Origin: Halichoerus grypus
Lineage: Eukaryota; Chordata; Mammalia; Carnivora; Phocidae
Assembly (NCBI RefSeq): GCF_964656455.1
Contig: NC_135713.1
Location: 192,008,187 to 192,072,186, forward strand
Reading direction: 5' to 3'
Length of the DNA: 64,000 nucleotides
In this document: piece after piece, positions 32,711-45,360 of the stretch
Layout: each line of letters opens with the position of its first letter
Numbering within the stretch: position 1 is the first letter of the stretch
Notes under the pieces: generated by a model
The model's database searches: none
What the model was told of the DNA's origin: nothing
The model's input: the letters and a program-made list of their open reading frames with translations, nothing else
Program-made: the position numbers and the translations under genes

Positions 32711-34135
32711 AGAACCATGCATTTTTGTTCTTGCCTTGGAAACTCCCCTATTCTTCTTATTCTAGCCCATTCTTCTAGATTTTTTTCAGTACCATTAACA
32801 TGTTGGATTTGTAACACTAGTTACAAAGAGGAAGAATGTGAGTGTCACATGTCTGGTTAAGCACAGTTCCTCAACTTTGAGGCTTTGAATGTCCTTTGCT
32901 TTGAAAAAAAAATTGGCATTAAAATCTATAAGCTCATTGGTGGGCTCTGTGCAAGTGAGTTCCTCCACCTGTGCATCTTTCTCTGTTTTAAAAATGACTA
33001 TAAGGCATTATGTAGCCAAAACAATTTAGCAATTAGTTATCCTTCCCCCCAAATTATCTCAGTTCTCTAACCCTCCACTCTTTCCTGGGTGCTCACCCAT
33101 GGCCTTGTATCCATCAGCTCAGTGTTTCCTCTTAACCAGACAGCCCTTGTCCTACTGAGATTAACATCCTGCGTTTATCCCTAGTGAAACCAAAATATAG
33201 GGCCACTCTAAATTATCCTATTTCCTCCTCCTGTCTTTTGTGCTGTCTTTTCTTCATGAAAGCTGTGCCTGGGGGGCGGACAGAATGAGAACTGACTCAA
33301 CAGTTTACATGTGGGGGACTCCACAGTAACCGTTTTTCTACAAATCACAAAACGAATGGTTTTAGATGCACTGAGGACATCACACTAGAGACCATTTCCC
33401 TTTCAGTTCAATTCCCTCATTTTACCGATAAAAGGTGTGCTGACTCCTAGTCCATCAGCTTTTTGATATTCACGGGCTTCTAAATGATTTTTAAAAATAT
33501 ACCTTACTTGAAGAGGAAAACTCAAGTATTTTTGCAAAAGCCTTTTGCTGTAGAACAACGGGACAGATTAAAGGTAGCTCACAAAATAAGGGAACATTTC
33601 TTAGCTGTTATTTTTTTTTCTCCAAATTCTTCTATACAGGTCCAGACAGAAGGGCTACGTTTCCTTTCTATTAACTGAGGAGACAGAGAAGAATTGAGGA
33701 CTGAAGCATGTCATCACTGTCCTGAATGTACTGAAATCCTAACAGGTTTAGCTGAAAAAATGTCCAAAGCAGGCAGTGAAAATAAATTTAAAATAGGACC
33801 AACTCCAAACTATCTATGCTAGAATCCCAAGGCAGGCAGGGAAAACTGGCTCTTTGGAGGAAGGCAGTCCAAGAAGTAAGCAGAGTGACCTAGAACCTGT
33901 TCCAGTATGTTTGAAGTACTTGGGGATGGAGTAACCCCTTTCCTCTATTCATCTACATAGGTCCATGAGCCACGAGAACATGACTCCCCATGTGAAGCTC
34001 CTCAATACAAGACATCTAATTTCATGACGTAAATCCTTTCTCGGGTGGGAGGGGAGGGCGAAGTCTAAAGGATCTGAAATTGTGGGCCCATATTTTAATC
34101 AAAGTTCTGAGAATAGCTTTGAAGAAGAGTTCCTG
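32711..34135. other. LRRC37 intron, nothing clear
   Basis: No exon or recent repeat recognised. Short frames only. Confidence 0.4.
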
Positions 34136-34139
34136 GCAG

Positions 34140-34350
34140 TGAGGAACAGCAGAAGAAGCAAGGGCCTCTGGAATCAGGAAGACCTAGGTTTGAATTCTGG
34201 CTGTGACATCCTGGTGAAGTGACTGGAGTAACAAACATCTCTGAGTCTCACTTAGCACCATTTACTTCATAAGGCAATTTGAGGATTAAATGAAAGAGCA
34301 TGTGCAAAGCACCTCACATAAGGCTGGGCACAGAGTAGGTGCCTAGTAAT
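34140..34350 (+). repeat. MIR element
   Basis: MIR core (CTCTGGAATCAGGAAGACC, TTTGAATTCTGGCTGTGAC) and 3' part (GTGCAAAGCACCTCACATAA). Confidence 0.88.
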
Positions 34351-34574
34351 AATGATGTTACATTTGCACTGGGCAGTGAGCAGAAAATCTGGGGATGCCC
34401 AGAGGTGGCATGGCCAGGAGCTCCAGAAGCATGCGACTGTCGTGGGGAAAAGGAGCTCTCTTCCCCAAAAGGTCCTATTCCAGTTAGAAACCAACTCCAA
34501 GAGACGATGCACAAAACACCAAATAGTCATCATTCAGCTCCTAGTCCAAGGGAATGCGGAGTTGCCTTACTTGC

Positions 34575-34870
34575 AAAGCTCCTAGGCGGTTCTGCCACTT
34601 GTTAACAGTGTGAACCTAGGCAAGTGACCCAACGTCTCCGAGTTTCAATTTCCTCATCCCCAAAGTGGGGATAACGATATCTACATTGCAAGAGCTGTTG
34701 GAAACATGAAAATGAGATACAGTGTGAGAGAGCATGTATTGAGCATTTTCCATGTGCCAGGCACTATCTGAGAGTGTTGGGCACACTATCTTGCTTGTAC
34801 AATACGTAAAGGTCCCTAGCCTAGTGCCTGAAACACAGTAAGCGCCTACTAGAGATAGGTCATAAAGAAA
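34575..34870 (+). repeat. Two MIR fragments
   Basis: The first has TGCCACTTGTTAACAGTGTG and TTTCAATTTCCTCATCCCC. The second begins TATTGAGCATTTTCCATGTG. Confidence 0.85.
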
Positions 34871-35780
34871 TGTTAAGGGGCAGAGGAAGAACTACTCTGC
34901 TTCCAAGAGAAAGAAGATATGTTGTTAGATATGTGGGAAGAAGGGATGCGGCTGGGAGAAGGAAAGTATGGTAGTTGCTGGGTAGGACTATCTCAAACCT
35001 TTTGAACTATTACAAATAGAAAATAATAAAACAGCCACCCGAAGTTCCCTCAAAGGACAGACCCGAGTTATTATTTTCATCCTGAATGTTTATGCCTTTC
35101 TGAATCGGAGAAGAAGCTGCCAGGATTTCCAGTACATAGCAAAAAGTGATGACGATACCCTGCAGTGTATACACTTGTGTGTGCACACAGCCGTCTAAAG
35201 GAAACCGATGCTGGATGACGGGGGAGCATTAGGGTGTCTCTGTGACTGCAGCTCGATTTGCCTTCACCGTGTGGCCACAACTACCTCAATGGTATTCTCA
35301 ATAGTGGGGTAAATAATTCAGTAGGGATAAGGCTTAGATTTTCCTCATTCTCTCTTAGTGCTTATGTTCTTGGCACAACACTGATGCACCACAGACAAGC
35401 CAGCATGTGGATGTGCTCTATGTGGATCAGGTAGAACCCTTCTATATTGCAGAGTCCTTCAGTTTCTAAAATCATGGAGCTTGTATTGTTAGAACCAATG
35501 AAGTGACTAAAAGAATTTTAAAAAATAAGCCATCAGTTTGGACCTGTGTAGGTGAATGAAGGAGAAGCACTTTAAAGTCAGAAAAAAAAGTATACTTAAC
35601 ATTTAGGATTATCAACCACTGCTGGTTTTCCATAATATATTTCATTCCTGATTTCATCTGAAAGAGATATGATTATTACTACCATTCAAAAAGTGGTACC
35701 TTATTAAAACAAAATGTAACAAAAAACCCCGAAAGTGGTACCTTATTAATAAGCTCTTGGAATGTCTTTGAGCTGGATTT

Positions 35781-36011
35781 CAGTTTTCTGTTTTGCCAGC
35801 ACACCAGAGAACAGGCTCATTGGGTTTCTCCACCAAGAGGTATAACGTCTCAAACTCACCACCTTTACTAAGCACTCTATAACACCAAGAGTCTCTTACG
35901 AGAGCCTGAATTTCATTATAGTTAGGTGGGAAACGTAGGAAGAAATCGGGTGGAATCAGTTGATAAAAATTAATGGATTCACTGAAAAACATTCACCAAG
36001 TGCCATGCCCA
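35781..36011 (+). repeat. Inverted repeat, left arm (231 bp)
   Basis: This arm matches the reverse complement of 36944-37174 over its whole length with scattered substitutions. It contains a 70-codon minus-strand frame with no family similarity I can name. Confidence 0.9.
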
Positions 36012-36088
36012 CTCAAAATACACTTTACCACGCTGCTAACTAGTTCACTCTGTATTTATCAATAACTTAGAGGCTTCATGCAGGAAAC

Positions 36089-36196
36089 TTACTGAGTTAT
36101 AGTTATCTGAAACCCAGGGGTAAATCAAGGATCTTGTGGGGCCTGAACCTCATCTACTTTGGGAAATCCTGTCTAATAAAAACATGCAAAATTATG
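36089..36196 (+). repeat. 108-bp duplicated segment, source copy
   Basis: TTACTGAGTTATAGTTATCT to GCAAAATTATG; found again at 37887-37994 with one visible substitution. Confidence 0.93.
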
Positions 36197-36943
36197 AATA
36201 CAAAAAATTGCTAGGACCCTCTCCCAAGACCTTGGAAGGGGCCTGTGTAAGCAAGGAGCCCTGAAGCGTAAGTTCAAGATAAATCCACCTCAGCTGGGGC
36301 CTCTAAGTTTTACAAACTAAGTTAATGCCAGAGAAAGTATCGTTTCAACTTATAAACACCCCGGTAATATGTCACATAGGTAATAACATGACTTAATTCA
36401 AGGGGTAGCACCTTCCCTTGGCAACTTGCCTTTGAAAAGAGATGCAATAAAGTCTATATCTCACTATGGCAAACATTTCCCGAAGCAGACTAGCTTTGTC
36501 TATTAGAAAAATGTGGCTCCAAACAAAGAAGGAGCCTCGCCCCCAGTACACACTTACTATACTGTGATTTCTTTCGGAAGGAACCGTGAATTAGTTTCAG
36601 TAGTGCAGCTCTATTCAAATCATGTGACATGTGTATGAATTGATTTTCAACGCCAGCTAGCTCTGGTTCTTTAATTACCTTTTTCTGTCATTTAAGATGC
36701 ACGCAGAAACTCAACACAAACAAGTTGTTGCCTCATCCATTACGAATCTTTCCTATCCCGCAACCCATTGCCTACTTTGTCACCCCCCCACCTTGGGACC
36801 CTGCTGTACAGATGCCCGCAGGACTCCCGTGTGCCTTCCCCTCAACACCCATCTTCCTCCTTCTGGTATGAAAGTTTCTTGGGAGCAGTCCCTGTCCCGT
36901 TCTTCTTTGCACCCCCAGTACTTAGTACAGTGTCAACATATGG

Positions 36944-37174
36944 TGGGCATGGCACTCAGTGAATGTTTTTCAGTGACTCCATTAATTTTTATCAACTGAT
37001 TCCACCCGATTTTTTCCTATGTTGCCCACCTAACTATAATGAAATGCAGACTCTCGTAAGAGACTCTTGGTGTTAGAGAGTGCTTAGTAAAGGTGGTGAG
37101 TCTGAGACGGTATACCTCTTGGTGGAGAAACCCAATGAGCCTGTTCTCTGGTGTGCTGGCAAAACAAAAAACTG
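36944..37174 (-). repeat. Inverted repeat, right arm (231 bp)
   Basis: Partner of 35781-36011, separated by about 0.93 kb. Its left flank continues an old MIR/L2-like end (CAGTACTTAGTACAGTG), so this arm is probably the original and the left arm the copy. Confidence 0.9.
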
Positions 37175-37802
37175 ACCCTGAGGACTCCTTCCCCAAGTGA
37201 GGCATCAGCAAATTAATGAGAGGAGAGAGGAGGCCACTGCAGATGGACATCGGCGGCAACAGTTACTCAGCTCCAGACACACCCTCAACACCTTCATCTA
37301 TTCTAAAATAAACTGTGTGAAATTGTATTTCTGAACCACGAGACAGGTAAGATAGTCTTTTCCAAAGTCAGGGTTAGAGGAGGATCTTCACCTTGTGTCT
37401 AAAATCCCACTCAGGCCATTGAACATACCCACTTATGACTTGCTATGTCACAGAGAAATCACGGAATTTTCCAGCTGAAAGGGAATAACACGCTTCTTAC
37501 TGAAGAACAGCCAGGAAAGAAAGCATATGAAATTAGGCTACAGCAATGTATTTTCTTCATGAACGTTTTTCACACTCCAACTTAGCAGAAACACATCTTT
37601 TTCCATACCTCCATACCTTTCCATACCTTGCTATTGCCCCCAGATCATTTACTTCAGAGGTATATACTTTTTGCTCCGGGTGACTGGGGAGAGAAGTGTC
37701 CTGTGGTAAGTTTTCAGGAGTTCTTTCTGCTTTACCATTTAAAAGAAGCTGATGGCTGAGGAAGGACACACACTTTTGCTCCCTGGAGAACTCTAAACTT
37801 AG

Positions 37803-38066
37803 AGTTCTTTGAAGCTTTTTTTGCATGTATTGAAGCAGTTAGGAACTTTGCACATGAGCAGGAATCTGAGTTATAGTTATCTGAAGTTACTGAGTTATAG
37901 TTATCTGAAACCCAGGGGTAAATCAAGGATCTTGTGGGGCCTGAACCTCATCTACTTTGGGAAATCTTGTCTAATAAAAACATGCAAAATTATGCTAAAC
38001 TAAGTTCTTTGAAGCTTTTTTTGCATGTATTGAAGCAGTTAGGAACTTTGCACATGAGCAGGAATC
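37803..38066 (+). repeat. Copied-in segment between a 64-bp direct repeat
   Basis: A 64-bp sequence (AGTTCTTTGAAGC to AGCAGGAATC) occurs at 37803-37866 and again, identically, at 38003-38066. Between the two lies the 108-bp segment copied from 36089-36196 and a short repeat of TGAGTTATAGTTATCTGAA. Confidence 0.93.
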
Positions 38067-38410
38067 AAAGTTAAATTCAAAAGTGGAATTTCAAGGACCA
38101 CGCACCTATTGGAGAAGCATCATTGTCCTGGAGTCCCAGGATAATGCTGATTTGGGTGTTATTTGCTTGGGGTCTTTTATTGCCCGCACCAAAGCTGAGT
38201 ACTAGAGAAAGCAGAGTGTGCCATTTATGAGACAGACAAGTCTCTTGGCCTCTTTGTACCTTAGTTTCCTCATTTGAAAAAATGAATAGATTTTAAGACA
38301 TACTTTTCAGAGTTCATACTAGGCTTATTATACCCACCGAACCAATAACTGTATGATGTTTTTACACATAGTTATTGTTTTTTACATGTATTCATTTTCT
38401 ATTTCACTTA

Positions 38411-38596
<186 letters not shown>

Positions 38597-38774
38597 TCAA
38601 TACTCTCTCCATACACTGAAGAAATCTCACTATGGAAGATACTTACTTTTTGAAAAAAACTTGCACGAAAGATTTATACTTTCATGTTTATACGTGTGGT
38701 GCATTAGATACAAATCAGTCAGTGTTCTATAAATACTTGTGTCAAGTAATCTTTATTTCTCTAGAAAAATGTTT

Positions 38775-38975
38775 CACAACATCAGCATTATTGACATCTA
38801 TGGTTGGATCGTCTTTGTTAGGAGGGGCGGTCCTGCGCACTGTGGGGTGTTTAGCAGCCTCTGCCCACTAGATGCCAGTAGTTCATCTACAGTCTGACAA
38901 CCATAAACGTTTCCAGACAGTGCCAAATGTCACCCGGGTGCAAAATGACCCCGGTTGAGAACCACTGCTCTAGAA
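38775..38975 (+). repeat. hAT-type MER fossil
   Basis: CATTATTGACATCTATGG, TTTAGCAGCCTCTGCCC, ACTAGATGCCAGTAG and GTTGAGAACCACTGCTCT are in the order of a common mammalian hAT non-autonomous element. Confidence 0.8.
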
Positions 38976-39575
<600 letters not shown>

Positions 39576-39579
39576 TTTT

Positions 39580-39802
39580 TTCAAAAGATTTATTTATTTA
39601 TTTATTTCAGAGAAAGAGAGTGAGCGAGCGAGCGAGAGAGAGCACAAGTAGGAGGGGCAGAGGGAGAGGGAGAGAGAATCCCAAGCAGACCCCGCACTGA
39701 GCACAGAGCCCAATGCGGGGCTCCATTTCGGGACCCTGAGATCATGACCTGAGCTGAAACCAAGAGTCAGATGCTCAACCAATTGTGCCACCCAGGCGCC
39801 CC
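39580..39802 (-). mobile_element. Carnivore SINE, reverse
   Basis: Tail complement AAGATTTATTTATTTATTT, GAGCGAGCGAGCGAGAG expansion, head CCACCCAGGCGCCCC. ATAATTATAA-type flanks. Confidence 0.93.
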
Positions 39803-40252
39803 TATAATTATAATTTCTAATATTAAAAGGGATATTCTCACATTAGCACAACTTCTTGGTTTAGTTCTATTTTTCTAGGCCAATTCAATAGCAGAAGAAA
39901 TAAAAGATATCCTTTCATTTAACTTGAAAGGAAATCACTCCTCTAATCAATACATAACTTTGAACTAACTCAGAATTATATTATCATATTAATAGAAATT
40001 CATTTTTGGTCACACACTGCCTTAATAGTCCATGAATTTATTAAGTGCTTCAGTTGCAGGTAGTGAGACAACAATAAAAACCACATGGTACTGGATTTTT
40101 ATTTGAAAACACCCATTCTTGATTATAGCTGACCCTCTTACTTCCACTCATCCCAGCTTAGTTCCTCACTTTCCACCTAGTCTTCTGATGGCCATTGCCA
40201 TATCCAGTCTCTCCCTTTCTGATCCATCCTACACACAGTTACCAGATTAATT

Positions 40253-40395
40253 CTCCCGAAGTGGTTCTCGAATACCAGCATCACTTGGGAACTTAATCAA
40301 GATGCAAATTCTCAGCCCTACTGTGGACTGAGTAGTCTGTAATCAGTAACTGTGTTCTGACAAGCCCTTCAGGTGACTCTGCTGTAGGCTAAAGT
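40253..40395 (+). repeat. MER5-like hAT fossil
   Basis: GTGGTTCTCGAATACCAGC, ATCACTTGGGAAC and GATGCAAATTCTCAGCCC are typical of MER5-type elements. Confidence 0.8.
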
Positions 40396-40697
40396 CTGTC
40401 CTGGAGCACTGCTGTGATAACCCAGTAGCTTGGCATGCTATCCATGGCCTTCAAAATCCTAGAAGATCTGGCTCCAACCTCCTACTCTACAGGTACAAGA
40501 TATTCCTGCATTTGGCCTTTCTCCCATTCTCCTTTGCAAGCTTATTCTTCCCAAGATGTCCGTCTGATGATACCCAATAGCTCTTCAAGGTCCTGTTCTA
40601 ACAGCATTGCTCTAGTAGCTTCCCTGATCCAACGTGAAGTCTTTTTTCCCTCATCTGTGTTCCAAAAACAACTTCTATCTCTCATTGCCCATATCCA

Positions 40698-40858
40698 TTT
40701 CTCCTTCTCCTTCTCCTCCTCCTCCTTCTCCTCCTCCTCCTCCTCCTTCTTCTTTTTAAAAAATTTTTAAGTAGGCTCCATGCCCAACCAGGGGCTTGAA
40801 CTCATGATCCCTAGATCAAGAGTCACATGCTCTACCGACTCAGCCAGGCAGGCACCCC
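40698..40858 (-). mobile_element. Old SINE with CTC/CTT tract
   Basis: Pyrimidine repeat (TCCTCCTCC/TTCTCC) followed by a diverged reverse SINE ending GCCAGGCAGGCACCCC. Confidence 0.8.
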
Positions 40859-41633
40859 AATTTCTTTTTAATATACTTATTTTGGCATCCCATGTCCACT
40901 GAGCATAAACTCCTTGAAACTATGGACTAGTTGTGTTCATCTGCATTGCCTACCATGTTTAAAACTGACACAGGGACATAAACTCAAATATTTATAAAAT
41001 AAACAAATAGCTGGGTAATGAGTAGCAGAAGCAAAATGACTGTTTTAAAAGAAATGTAGTTTTATGACTTTATGGCTCCCTCTTCTGCACCTCTCCGGCA
41101 CCTTGTCCGCTTAGTGCTTTACACATTATGGCTTGAGCTTCTGTTTATTTTCCTTGTGAGATCATGAGTTCCTACAAGGGTCAGAAGCCTGTGTTAACCA
41201 TCTGTGAGCCTATGATACTGGGCACAGTGCCTGTCATATTAGCTTTTGATTGACATTTTTTTAAATGAATGAGAATACTTCAGCTAACATGAAGTAATTG
41301 GTTTACAAAGTATTTCACAGTAGAAGTAATGAAGGACCTAATCCATCGAGCAGTTTATCTCATTTGTTTTTTTCCAAACTGTGTTTGTAAGGTTTGGAGT
41401 CCAGATGGCAGAGGTATCCAAGAAGACCAATACAAGAGTGGCTGTTTCCTAAGACTTGGAAGGTTTGATCATTTAAAAGACTATTCTTAATATCATATCA
41501 GGCTCTTTTTACCCACTACCCTTAAACCTTCTACATTTACAAGAAGAATCTATTTGCTAAAGAGCATCATTAATAAGGATTAATGACGTACACAGCTCCG
41601 GATGCCATGGACAAAGAAGAAAAATTGAACCAG

Positions 41634-41866
41634 GCATCTGGGTGGCTCAGTTGGTTAAGCGTCTGACTACGGCTCAGGTCATGATCCATCCTACACACAG
41701 TTACCAGATCCTGGGATCTGTACAGTTAACAGGTCCTGGGATTGCGTTGTCCCGCATCAGGCTCCCTGCTCAGTGGGGAGTCCTCTCCCCTTGCTCCTCC
41801 CCCCTGCTCATGCTCTCTCTCTCACTGTCAAACAAATAAATAAAATCTTTTTAAAAAATTAAAAGA
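41634..41866 (+). mobile_element. Carnivore SINE containing a copied 27-bp insert
   Basis: SINE with AAAAATTGAACC duplications on both sides. After CATGATCC its body contains a foreign segment (41683-41709) identical to 40221-40247, then a second partial CCTGGGATCTG/CCTGGGATTG repeat. Confidence 0.92.
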
Positions 41867-42047
41867 AGAATAAAAATTGAACCTTCGTAACAAAGAATAT
41901 AGTATCCCTGTATGTCTAAATCCATAGAAATACCATGCAAGCATTTCCTCCTTTACAATGAGGCTGGAGAGATTTTATTTTGTAATTTGTGAAGTTAGGG
42001 GCATTTCTGATATGTTTCTTTAGCGTAAACATTTCTAACTATACCAC

Positions 42048-42400
42048 TTAACCATCATTTTATTTTATTTTTAAAGATTTTATTTATTTATTTGTGAGAG
42101 AGAGAATGGATGAACGCACAAGCTGAGGTAGCGGCAGGCAGAGGGAGAAGCAGGCTCCCCGCTGAGCAAGGAGCTCGATAGGGACTCGATCTCAGGGTCC
42201 TGGGATCATGACCTGAGCCGAAGGCAGATGCTTAACCGACTGAGCCACCCAGGAGCCCCTTATTTTACTTTTTTTTAAAAAGAGGTTATTTTTCTCAAGT
42301 AATCTCTATACCCAATGTGGGTTTTGAACCTACAACCCTGAGATCCAGAGTCGCTTGCTCTACCAACTGAGCCAGCCAGGCACCCCTTAACCATCATTTT
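42048..42400 (-). mobile_element. Nested SINEs, reverse
   Basis: A younger reverse SINE (42063-42260) sits in the tail of an older reverse SINE (about 42262-42387, ending GCCAGCCAGGCACCCC). The TTAACCATCATTTTA duplication lies outside both, so the older insertion made it. Confidence 0.9.
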
Positions 42401-42659
42401 AAACATCTATTTTTAATATTGGTATAAGAATTCCCACACTGAAATCCTTAATCTGTTCTCTTGGTAACTTAATATGTACTTGATCATACTGCTTACATAA
42501 TTTACCTGCTTAGTTAAATATTTAATATTTAAATATTTAATTGAGCTTAAATTTTAAAAAAATTCTGCGTTAATGGCATTCAAATTAATCTAAGTGTTCT
42601 ATATTTTCTTGTCCTGTAGGTGATAATTTGAGGTTAACTTTAATTCCTCTCATTTTATT

Positions 42660-42870
42660 AAACCAACTTTTAAAACCTTTTCTGTAAAAGCCAGATAGTA
42701 AATATTTTGGGCTTTGCAGGCCACATGCCGTTTCTGTTGCATATTCTTCTCTTCCTCTTCTTTTCTCTTTTATAGCCCTTTAAGAATGTAAAAATCATTC
42801 TTAACTCATAGGCTGTATAAAGACAGCCCATGGGCGGGATTTGATCCATGAGCCATAAACTAAATATAAA
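42660..42870 (-). repeat. hAT-type MER fossil
   Basis: AAGCCAGATAGTAAATATTT, GGGCTTTGCAGGCCACATG and GGCGGGATTTGATCC match the common Charlie-type element in its usual order. Confidence 0.8.
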
Positions 42871-43174
42871 TGTAAGCAGATGGTATATGAACACGTAGGA
42901 AACAAGGTACATATGGGTGTCCATAATTGCTCAGACCTCATTACCCCTTTTGCTCTATAACTGTAGGGTCTTTTTCTGTCTATATCTTGTATATAAAATT
43001 AAAAAAACTGAAAACGCATAGAAGACATTTAATGCTAGAGATGGGTTGGGGCCCTACAGACTTACAGAACTGTAGAATTTTATTGTTAGAAGAAATTGTC
43101 GCGATTATCTAATTTGAACCCCATATTTATTTTATAGATAACTAAAAAGTCATAATAAATGATTAATTAACTTA

Positions 43175-43300
<126 letters not shown>

Positions 43301-43440
43301 TTACTACCTAGGATTGACTTCCATATGGGAGGGGAAACTTGGGTAATGGTGCCCCGTAAATACACTAATTCTTATTTAATTTAGGAGTACTGATCTCTGC
43401 TCTGTTTCCATTCAAATCCTTCTTTTCATGTACTCCTTTG

Positions 43441-43500
43441 TGTCCATCTCTCTCCATCTCTCTCTCCCTCTCTCTCTCTCTCTGTCATACACACACACAC
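43441..43500 (+). repeat. (TC)n and (AC)n microsatellite
   Basis: TCTCTCTC runs followed by ACACACACAC. Confidence 0.9.
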
Positions 43501-43934
43501 CCCTATCTACTCTTTGCACCAAAATGCATATTTAATGCCTACTCTCTGGATCACAAAGTCTCTGCTAGAACCCAGCTCTGGGTGCCAACAACCCTGGCAG
43601 AACTGCCATTTCCTCCTCTCTTTTCCCAAATTCTATTCGGAAGCCCCATACACAACTATAGCAGTGTGGCAGAGAAAGCCGTTCGTTTTTTTTTCTCCCC
43701 GACTAAAAACTATTTTTGAGAACTAAAACAATGTTCATTAATAAATGTTCAGTTTAATAATTATCAAGCAAATACCCATGTAACACCATTCATGTCAAGA
43801 AAAAGCCCTGCCTGCATCCCAGAAGCCCCCAGTGTGCCCCTTCCAATCACAACCCTCTCTCTGATTCCCCAGAAGTAACCACTATGCTGACTTTAATAAC
43901 AATTTCCTTGCTTTTCGGTTTTTTTTATTTTTTT

Positions 43935-44503
43935 AAAGATTTATTAATTTGAAAGAGAGAGGGAGGGGCAGAGGGAGAGGGAGAGAGAGAATCTCTAGCA
44001 GACTCTCCACAGAGTGGGGAGTTGAAATCTCAATTTGGCTACTAATTTTTTTTTATCAGAAATACTTGACTGTATTTAGATTTCATAAAATTTACAGTTG
44101 AAAAGCTAACATCACATACCCACATTGTTGCAAACATATTTAAACATTTTCTAATAACTGTTGAGTATCAGTTTTTGAATTTAAATTTTAAAATAATTGA
44201 AATTAAACATTCAGCTCCTCAGTCACACTAGCTACTCCCAAGTATTCAGTAGCCACATGTAGCAAGACATGCAATACTAGGCATTGAAATGAACCAACCT
44301 CAGCTACATGCAACAATATAATGAATTTACAAGATAATGTTGAATGAAAGAAGCAACATAGAAAATAATACATATAATATGATTCCATTTATATAGAGTT
44401 AGAGTTCAATTACAAAGAGGCCTGTCCCACGACCCTGAGATCATGACCTGAGCCCAAGTCAAGAGTTGGATGCTTAACCAACTGAGCCACCCAGGCACCC
44501 CTA
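43935..44503 (-). mobile_element. Reverse SINE split by about 400 bp
   Basis: The tail half lies at 43935-44022 (ending CAGAGTGGGGAG) and the head half at 44425-44503 (starting CACGACCCTGAGATCATGAC). The two are consecutive in a normal SINE. The 400 bp between them include a hAT-like piece (CTCAGTCACACTAGCTAC) and an L1 3'-like piece. Confidence 0.75.
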
Positions 44504-44696
44504 ATTTCCTCTCTTTTTAAATGTAGTTTTACCTATCATATGGCAGCTGTAAACAACATAAGTTAGTTTTGCCTCTTCTTGAACTCTAACTCTAAGTTGG
44601 ATAGTGGCTTATAGGTTGACTTATCACCTCATCACTTACTGAAGTTTGAAATAGATACTCCATAGGAAACTCTGGAACTAGAGTTGGGGCCTCCTG

Positions 44697-44945
44697 TTGG
44701 ACTGGACTAGGTCCAGCCTCCTCGGGGCGCTCTGCAGGCCGAGCCGGGGCCTCCAGCTGGACTGGGGTGGGCCCAGCCTCCTCGGGGCGCTCTGCAGGCC
44801 GAGCCGGGGCTTCTGGCTGGACTGGGGTGGGCCCAGCCTCCTCGGGGCGCTCTACAAGCTGAGCTGGGGCCTCCTGCTGGATTGGAGAAGGCTGAGCCTC
44901 CTCGGTGCGCTCTGGAGGCTGAGTTAGAGTTACAGTAAGTACCAG
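44697..44945 (-). repeat. 60-bp coding repeat in LRRC37 exon 1
   Basis: About four copies of a 60-bp unit lie here (phases near 44717, 44777, 44837 and 44897), encoding 20-residue repeats of the type RPEEAGPTPVQLEAPARPAE. The two middle copies are almost identical and the outer ones more diverged. This resembles the Glu/Pro/Gln repeats in the N-terminal half of LRRC37 proteins. It is a different unit from the neighbouring 57-bp array, though both encode Pro/Glu/Ala-rich sequence. Confidence 0.88.
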
Positions 44946-45063
44946 ATCCACAGGTTTAACAGTGACATTGAAGTTTGGCCACTGAGCTTCATTCTTACTT
45001 GGAGATGGCACATTCACCTCATGTGCTATTGGTTGAGGTACCATCTCCTTAGATGGCTCTGGA

Positions 45064-45360
45064 GGTTGAGCTGGGGCCTCCTGAGGGGTCGAAGGTTCTA
45101 CTTCCTCAGGGGCCTCTGTCGGTTGAGCTGAGGCCTCCTGAGGGGTCGAAGGTTCTACTTCCTCAGGGGCCTCTGTCGGTTGAGCTGAGGCCTCCTGAGG
45201 GGTCGAAGGTTCTACTTCCTCAGGGGCCTCTGTCGGTTGAGCTGAGGCCTCCTGAGGGGTCGAAGGTTCTACTTTCTCAGGGGCCTCTGTCGGTTGAGCT
45301 GAGGCCTCCTGAGGGGTTGAAGGTTCTACTTTGTCAGGGGCCTCTGTCGGTTGAGCTGAG
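45064..45360 (-). repeat. 57-bp coding minisatellite in LRRC37 exon 1
   Basis: Five full copies and a partial sixth of a 57-bp unit start at 45064, 45121, 45178, 45235, 45292 and 45349. In the second exon-1 frame each unit encodes 19 residues of the type QPTEAPEEVEPSTPQEASA. Because 57 is a multiple of three, copy-number change leaves the frame intact. The inner copies are nearly identical, so expansion is recent. Differences are mainly EEV, EKV and DKV variants. Confidence 0.92.

Noticed and set aside
35780..35992. 70-codon minus-strand frame in the inverted repeat arm
   Set aside because: The frame is not kept in the other arm and has no recognised motif.
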